Position numbers and translations under genes: made by a program. The notes beneath the pieces were generated by a model. The model had not been told where the DNA came from. It saw only the letters and a list, made by a program, of their open reading frames with translations, and ran no database searches. A stretch of 5,090 nucleotides of DNA, from assembly GCA_027443745.1 (NCBI GenBank), contig DAIAZB010000280.1:1-5090 (forward strand), given 5' to 3'. The DNA is from Thiomonas sp. Its GTDB lineage: Bacteria; Pseudomonadota; Gammaproteobacteria; Burkholderiales; Burkholderiaceae. Position 1 is the first letter of the stretch. Each line of letters begins with the position of its first letter. Below, piece after piece: positions 1 to 5,090 of this stretch.

Positions 1-9
1 TGGAATGCA

Positions 10-1566
10 TCAATACGCGCCGTTTTTCTTGAATTCGGCGATGGCCGTTTTCAAGAGGGCTTCGTCGTCCTTGCCCAAGTCTTTCTTCGACTCGATGCTC
101 TCCACCAGGGCAGCATGCTTGGACTGCAGATCGTCGTGCAAGCCCTTCTCGAAGCCCAGCAACTGCTTGACGTCGACATCGTCGAGGTAGCCGTTGTTCA
201 CGGCATAGAGCGAAGCCGCGAGTTGCCACACCTGAACCGGCTGCTACTGGGGTTGCTTGAGCAGCTCGACCACGCGGCGGCCGCGCTCGAGCTGGCGACG
301 CGTGGCGTCGTCGAGGTCGGAGGCAAACTGGGCGAAGGCCGCGAGCTCACGGTACTGCGCCAGGTCGGTCCGAATACCGCCCGACAGCTTCTTGATGATC
401 TTGGTCTGTGCCGCCCCCCCCACGCGCGACACCGACACGCCGGCGTTGATGGCGGGGCGCACACCGGCGTTGAACAGATCGGTCTCAAGAAAAATCTGAC
501 CGTCGGTGATGGAGATCACATTCGTCGGCCCGAAGGCCGAAACGTCACCCGCCTGGGTTTCGATGATGGGCAGCGCGGTGAGCGAGCCGGTCCTGCCCTT
601 GACTTCGCCGTTGGTGAATTTCTCGACATATTCCTCGTTGACGCGGGCAGCGCGCTCGAGCAGACGGCTGTGCAGGTAGAACACGTCGCCGGGGTAGGCT
701 TCGCGACCCGGAGGGCGGCGCAACAGCAAGGAAATCTGGCGATAAGCCCAGGCCTGCTTGGTCAGGTCGTCATAGATCACCAGGGCATCGCGGCCGCGAT
801 CGCGGAAATACTCGCCCATGGTGCAGCCGGAGTAAGGCGCCAGGTACTGCATTGCGGCTGAGTCGGACGCCGTGGCGGCGACAACGATGGTGTAGTCCAT
901 CGCCCCATACTCTTGCAATTTGCGCACGACATTCGCCACTGTCGAAGCCTTCTGGCCCACGGCGACATAGATGCAGATCAGGTCCTTGCCCTTCTGGCTG
1001 ATGATGGCGTCCACCGCCACCGCCGTCTTGCCGGTCTGGCGGTCACCGATGATCAGCTCGCGTTGGCCACGTCCGACCGGAACCATGGCATCGATCGCCT
1101 TGACCCCGGTTTGCACCGGCTGCGAGACCGATTTGCGCCAGATCACGCCGGGCGCGACCTTCTCGACCACGTCGGTCATCTTCGCATTCACCGGGCCCTT
1201 GCCGTCGATGGGCACGCCCAGGGTGTTGACCACCCGGCCGATGAGTTCCGGGCCAACCGGGACGGACAAAATTTTCCCGGTGCACTTGACCGTGTCGCCT
1301 TCGGAGATGTGGCCGTATTCACCCAGCACCACCGAGCCGACGGAATCACGCTCCAGGTTGAGTGCCAGGCCGAAGGTGGGTTGGCCGTCCTTGTTCGCCG
1401 GGAATTCGAGCATTTCGCCCTGCATCACGTCGGACAGGCCGTGCACGCGCACGATGCCGTCGGACACGGACACCACAGTGCCCTGATTCTTGACGTCGGC
1501 AGCGGCGCCAAGGCCCTCGATGCGGCTTTTGATGAGTTCGGAAATTTCTGCGGGATTGAGTTGCAT
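10..1566 (-). pseudogene. atpA: ATP synthase F1 subunit alpha, interrupted by one in-frame TAG
   Basis: This gene encodes the non-catalytic nucleotide-binding subunit of the F1 hexamer. Counting through the stop, it spans 518 residue positions (E. coli has 513). The Walker A motif GDRQTGKT is at residues 174-181, the ATPase alpha/beta signature [10 protein letters not shown] at 371-380, and the arginine that reaches the catalytic site of beta is R381, followed by VGGAAQ. The start [19 protein letters not shown] is chosen because it matches the family N-terminus and has CGAGG 5 bases upstream; a 45-codon upstream extension would overlap atpH and has no homology. Codon 441 (246-244) is TAG, directly after ELLKQPQ. 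The frame then continues [20 protein letters not shown] to a normal ending FKKNGAY and TGA. Normal termination would give a 440-residue product lacking the end of the C-terminal helical domain. It is otherwise a well preserved gene, so a recent mutation or a sequencing error is likelier than old decay. Confidence 0.95.
244..246 (-). other. Premature amber codon within atpA
   Basis: The coding strand reads CCC CAG TAG CAG CCG GTT CAG, giving Pro-Gln-stop-Gln-Pro-Val-Gln. The family sequence here is KQPQYQP, so TAC (Tyr) is expected. Only the third base differs, and it is base 244 (C on the plus strand where G would restore Tyr). No frameshift accompanies it: both sides are in one frame and both match subunit alpha. 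Confidence 0.95.
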
Positions 1567-1615
1567 GGTGGCCTCGAGAGACTTAGGCGGTGATGGCTTA
1601 GACGATCGGTGTTGA

Positions 1616-2161
1616 TCAGGCTGTGAGTGCGACGCGCATGGCGTCGAGTCGAGCGCGCACCGAGGTGTCGAGCACTTCGTCGCCCACGGCAACGCGCACA
1701 CCGCCGATCAGCCCGGGATTGATTTCGACACGGGGGTAGAGCTTGCAACCGAACTTGCGCTCGAGCGCGGGCAACAGAGCCTCGATCTGCGCCGGCTCCA
1801 GCGCGAAGGCGCTGCTGATGACGGCCTCGGCACGGTGTTGCGCGGCATCCTTGAGCTGGTGAAACTGCTCGGCGATTTCAGGCAAGGCGGCAAGGCGTCG
1901 ATTTTCGAGCACCACCTGCAGCAAATTGCGCACGGCAGCGCCGGTTTGCTGCGGCAGGGCCGACAGCAGCAGGGTACCGAGCTTGTCGGCAGCAAGCTGC
2001 GGATCACTCGCGAGCGTTCGGATTTGCGGATCGCGCGCGATCAGGGCAAGTGCATGGAGCGACGCGGCGACATGCTCCAGCGACTCGGACGCGGGCTGGT
2101 TTTGCACAGCCTGGAAAATCGCTTCTGCATAAGGCCGAGCGACGGTAGCGAGTTCAGCCAT
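1616..2161 (-). CDS. atpH: ATP synthase F1 subunit delta
   Basis: The product is the 181-residue delta subunit (E. coli 177), part of the peripheral stator. It sits on top of the alpha3beta3 head and ties it to the b subunits; in mitochondria the equivalent is OSCP. The N-terminal alpha-helical domain opens with the family motif [11 protein letters not shown] (residues 6-16). The C-terminal part carries the diagnostic [19 protein letters not shown] stretch beginning at residue 150. No membrane segment or signal peptide is present, as expected for a cytoplasmic F1 protein. The start is supported by GGAG (plus strand 2168-2171) 6 bases before the ATG. The gene begins 12 bases after the atpF stop, so translation may be coupled, and it ends 49 bases before atpA. 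Nothing is unusual about it. Confidence 0.97.
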   Translation of the reverse strand: MAELATVARPYAEAIFQAVQNQPASESLEHVAASLHALALIARDPQIRTLASDPQLAADKLGTLLLSALPQQTGAAVRNLLQVVLENRRLAALPEIAEQFHQLKDAAQHRAEAVISSAFALEPAQIEALLPALERKFGCKLYPRVEINPGLIGGVRVAVGDEVLDTSVRARLDAMRVALTA

Positions 2162-2173
2162 GGCGGGCTCCGA

Positions 2174-2644
2174 TCACAGTTCGGCCTTGAGCCGGTCGAG
2201 CAAATCGGCGTGGACTTGCGGATTGACCTCGCGGTGCAAGATGGCCTCGGCACCCTTCACGGCCAGCCCGGCGACCTGATCACGCAGGCTCTCGCGCGCT
2301 TTGATCAGTTGCTGGTCGGCCTCAGCCCTGGCCTGGGCAATGATGATCTCGCCGGCTTCCTCGGCTTTTTTGCGCGCATCTTCGATGATGGCTTGCGCAC
2401 GGCGCTCGGCTTCGGCCAAGCGCTGCGCGCTTTCGTGATGCGAACGAGCAAGCTCCTGCTCGACCTCTTTGTTGGCCGAAGCCAACTCGGCCTTGGCGCG
2501 ATCCGCAGCGGCCAAGCCGTCGGCGATTTTCTTGGCGCGCTCGTCCAATGCCTTGGTGATGGGTGGCCAGACGAACTTCGCCGTGAACCACGCCAACAGC
2601 AAGAACACCACGAGCTGCGCAATCAGTGTTGCGTCCAGATGCAT
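2174..2644 (-). CDS. atpF: ATP synthase Fo subunit b
   Basis: The product is the 156-residue subunit b, the same length as in E. coli. A dimer forms the peripheral stalk linking subunit a in the membrane to delta and alpha in F1. A single N-terminal membrane helix spans about residues 5-26, followed by the family motif [17 protein letters not shown]. The rest, roughly residues 33-130, is a long charged Ala/Glu/Lys/Arg-rich helix typical of the b coiled coil. The C-terminal segment ending [10 protein letters not shown] is the delta-binding region in the family. There is one b-type gene here, so the stalk is probably a homodimer rather than the b/b' pair of phototrophs. The start has AAAGG (plus 2653-2657) 8 bases upstream. 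It lies 46 bases after atpE and 12 before atpH. Confidence 0.97.
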   Translation of the reverse strand: MHLDATLIAQLVVFLLLAWFTAKFVWPPITKALDERAKKIADGLAAADRAKAELASANKEVEQELARSHHESAQRLAEAERRAQAIIEDARKKAEEAGEIIIAQARAEADQQLIKARESLRDQVAGLAVKGAEAILHREVNPQVHADLLDRLKAEL

Positions 2645-2690
2645 GGCGCTAACCTTTGCGTTGAATCAGTCGATGGGTGGTGCGCTGCAA

Positions 2691-3864
<1,174 letters not shown>

Positions 3865-3929
3865 GGGTAGATCTGTCGATTGAACGATCGCGGACACTAA
3901 ATTCAATGGCCGATTCGAAGAGCACGGGC

Positions 3930-4433
3930 TCAGGATTGGCGCGTCTTGCCGCGCAAGACAAGGGCAATCCAGTACACCTGCAAGGTCGCCACCAGGCCCG
4001 CCAACATCGCCGGCCAACTCAGGCCGGGAAGCAGGCGGGGCGCCAGGAGCAGAAGAACCACGGTCAGCGCAATTTTCAGCAGCTCACCGAAAGCAAACCC
4101 GAACAGCGCCAATGCAGGTTGCAACCTCACCAGCCAGGCACGCATGCCCCCGGCGAACAACGCGGCCGGCACCATGACCACGAGACAACCGTACCAAGCC
4201 GACAGCGCGGCCGTAGAACCGGCGACACCGTAGGCCGCGATCGCGACGACCGCGCCCGCCAAGGCCTGGAGCCCGACAACGGTCCACACCGAGACGCCTG
4301 GCTTGGCCAGCATCAACGCGCGCGCCTGCTCGCGCGTCAGCGGCCTGCGCTCGGCTTTGTCGGCATCGTCCTGCCAGGAATCGGAAGCTTGCACTTGTCT
4401 CACTTGACCAGGGGATATTCGTTCGTCAGCCAC
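3930..4433 (-). CDS. atpI: ATP synthase subunit I (AtpI), assembly factor
   Basis: The product is a 167-residue membrane protein, first in the operon, as usual. AtpI is not part of the finished enzyme; it is reported to help c-ring assembly and stability in some bacteria. About 45 polar residues come first, including the RPLTREQARAL stretch (30-40) that I recognise from burkholderial AtpI. Four hydrophobic helices follow, about 48-70, 76-98, 108-130 and 139-160, with a basic tail RGKTRQS. Residues FGELLK (115-120) in helix 3 and the end of helix 4 fit the family. It is longer than E. coli AtpI because of the N-terminal extension. The start is a GTG with no convincing Shine-Dalgarno. An in-frame TAG lies 8 codons upstream, so the start cannot be much earlier; an ATG at codon 41 is less likely because it would remove the conserved stretch. 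Confidence 0.9.
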   Translation of the reverse strand: MADERISPGQVRQVQASDSWQDDADKAERRPLTREQARALMLAKPGVSVWTVVGLQALAGAVVAIAAYGVAGSTAALSAWYGCLVVMVPAALFAGGMRAWLVRLQPALALFGFAFGELLKIALTVVLLLLAPRLLPGLSWPAMLAGLVATLQVYWIALVLRGKTRQS

Positions 4434-4594
4434 ACGCGGCGCCGCCTGAGGCGGCTAACCGGACAGATGCCCGACAGGATTTGTCGCTTCGTGCACTGTC
4501 GACCCAAACGCACTGTCGCGCAGCCGCCCACTCGTATATTTATGTTTGAGTTGTAACAATTCAGAGGGGAAACAAAGCAGCGGAAGTATACGGG
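4434..4594. promoter_or_regulatory. Divergent intergenic region, likely atp operon promoter
   Basis: These 161 bases separate the start of atpI (minus) from the plus-strand genes, so they should hold promoters for both directions. The A+T-rich core is 4534-4560. On the minus strand a weak pair is TTGTTA (4559-4554) with TATACG (4538-4533), spacing 15. On the plus strand TATATT (4535-4540) resembles a -10 box, but the best -35 candidate, CTGTCG at 4513, is poor. The region also has a 9-base direct repeat GCACTGTCG at 4493 and 4510. The region's role is inferred from gene layout; the individual boxes are guesses. Confidence 0.45.
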
Positions 4595-4780
4595 ATGGCT
4601 TTCCCCGTTTCATCGCTTTCCAATGTCCCAAGCCTGGATTTGTTGCCCGTCAAGGTTTCCGAGGCCACGGCGCAACAGCCGCTATCCGGCCTGCTCGACA
4701 TGGACCTGGGCATGTTCGAATGCATGATCTCTCACCCGCGCATCCAAGGGATGGTCCCGAAGTTTGCTGCCCTTGAGTAG
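4595..4780 (+). CDS. Small hypothetical protein (61 aa)
   Basis: I do not recognise this protein. It would be a 61-residue, mostly soluble product with no membrane helix, signal peptide or clear motif; it has one cysteine (FECMISHPR) and ends KFAALE. Support for its being real is modest. About three quarters of third codon positions are G or C, as in the neighbouring genes. It fills the space between the intergenic region and the CopD-like gene, and its stop lies 21 bases before that gene's ATG, as in an operon. Against it, no strong Shine-Dalgarno precedes the ATG, and at this G+C content short open frames arise by chance. A shifted frame over the same bases (4546-4776) looks less protein-like. 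Confidence 0.45.
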   Translation: MAFPVSSLSNVPSLDLLPVKVSEATAQQPLSGLLDMDLGMFECMISHPRIQGMVPKFAALE

Positions 4781-4801
4781 GGCACTGCCCCCGGAGATTC
4801 C

Positions 4802-5090
4802 ATGAACAGTTTGCTGATTTTTGCTCACCTCGTGGGCGCGATGGTCTGGATGGGCGGCATGGCCTTCGTCCTGTTGAGCCTCAGGCCCGCCGCCTTCGCC
4901 GAGTTGGAGCCACCCTTGCGGCCACGCCTCGTGTTCGCGACTCTGCGGCGTTTCTTTCCTTTGGTCTGGATCAGCATTGCGCTGCTGCTGACCAGCGGGT
5001 TGTGGCTCATGCTGCAGACGGGTTTCGCCCAGGCTCCACCGGCGTGGCATGCCATGTTCGGCATCGGCTTGGTGATGATGGCGTTGTTCG
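4802..5090 (+). CDS. CopD-like integral membrane protein, 5' part
   Basis: This gene is open from the ATG to the end of the window (96 codons, incomplete). The product starts MNSLLIFAHLVGAMVWMGGM. Its layout fits the CopD-domain / DUF2269-like membrane proteins: helix 1 at about residues 4-27 with H9 and W16 in an 'AHLVGAMVWMGGM' pattern, a basic loop LRPRLVFATLRRFFPLVW, helix 2 at about 51-72, and a third helix starting with W82-H83. In the CopD family such histidines near the membrane face are candidate metal or heme ligands, but function in this subgroup is not established, so copper transport should not be assumed. GGAGA (4793-4797) is 4 bases from the ATG and supports the start. The gene is divergent from the atp operon and may share a message with the small gene before it. 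Confidence 0.8.
   Translation, partial: MNSLLIFAHLVGAMVWMGGMAFVLLSLRPAAFAELEPPLRPRLVFATLRRFFPLVWISIALLLTSGLWLMLQTGFAQAPPAWHAMFGIGLVMMALF

Noticed and set aside
244..246. TAG as a pyrrolysine or other recoded amino acid codon
   Set aside because: No recoding signal or decoding gene is visible, ATP synthase alpha is not known to carry such a residue, and a plain Tyr codon is one base away.
115..861. Long plus-strand open frame (248 codons) opposite atpA; similar ones at 913-1593 and 1835-2722
   Set aside because: They lie antisense to clearly conserved atp genes, their proteins are rich in Arg/His/Gly/Gln without motifs, and long antisense frames are expected in G+C-rich coding DNA.
1567..1701. 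Upstream extension of atpA by 45 codons
   Set aside because: It overlaps the end of atpH in another frame, has no family match, and the internal ATG at 1566 has a Shine-Dalgarno and the conserved N-terminus.
3879..3907. Inverted repeat ATTGAA...TTCAAT in the atpI-atpB gap as a terminator or operator
   Set aside because: Six base pairs with a 17-base loop, A+T rich and without a T tract; too weak, and a terminator here would cut the operon.
4546..4776. Alternative 76-codon plus-strand frame overlapping the small hypothetical gene
   Set aside because: It is in a different frame, has an unusual Gly/Pro/Arg/His-rich composition, and begins within the A+T-rich promoter-like stretch.

Overview
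The window holds most of a bacterial F1Fo-ATP synthase operon, read on the minus strand in the order atpI-atpB-atpE-atpF-atpH-atpA (4433 down to 10). Two genes at the right end are read divergently on the plus strand. Base composition is high in G+C. The protein sequences look like Burkholderiales-type betaproteobacteria: an AtpI with a 'PLTREQAR' N-terminal segment, an AtpA with 'KQAWAYRQ' and an AtpE starting '[13 protein letters not shown]'. The genus cannot be fixed from the sequence alone.

Layout from right to left. Positions 4802-5090 hold the start of a CopD-like membrane protein on the plus strand that runs off the window. It is preceded by a possible 61-codon gene (4595-4780). A 161-base divergent intergenic region (4434-4594) follows. 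The Fo membrane genes come next: atpI (assembly factor), atpB (subunit a, proton half-channels), atpE (subunit c, rotor ring) and atpF (subunit b, stator). The F1 genes are atpH (delta) and atpA (alpha). The remaining genes of the canonical order (atpG, atpD, atpC) would lie beyond base 1. The genes are 12 to 65 bases apart and all point the same way, so one polycistronic message is likely. Subunits a and c carry protons, b and delta hold the stator, and alpha with the off-window beta forms the catalytic hexamer.

The main surprise is that atpA is interrupted. An in-frame TAG at 246-244 stands where the family has a tyrosine codon. The remaining 77 codons continue in the same frame with intact homology to the normal alpha C-terminus. 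One base (C to G on the coding strand) separates it from an intact gene, so this is either a very recent nonsense mutation or a sequence error. Other residues also look odd for the family: Gly346 in AtpA, Asn21 in the first helix of AtpE, and a Glu222/Ser260 combination in AtpB at the positions of E. coli Gly218 and His245. No RNA gene, mobile element, CRISPR array or phage gene is seen, and nothing else suggests an undescribed system.
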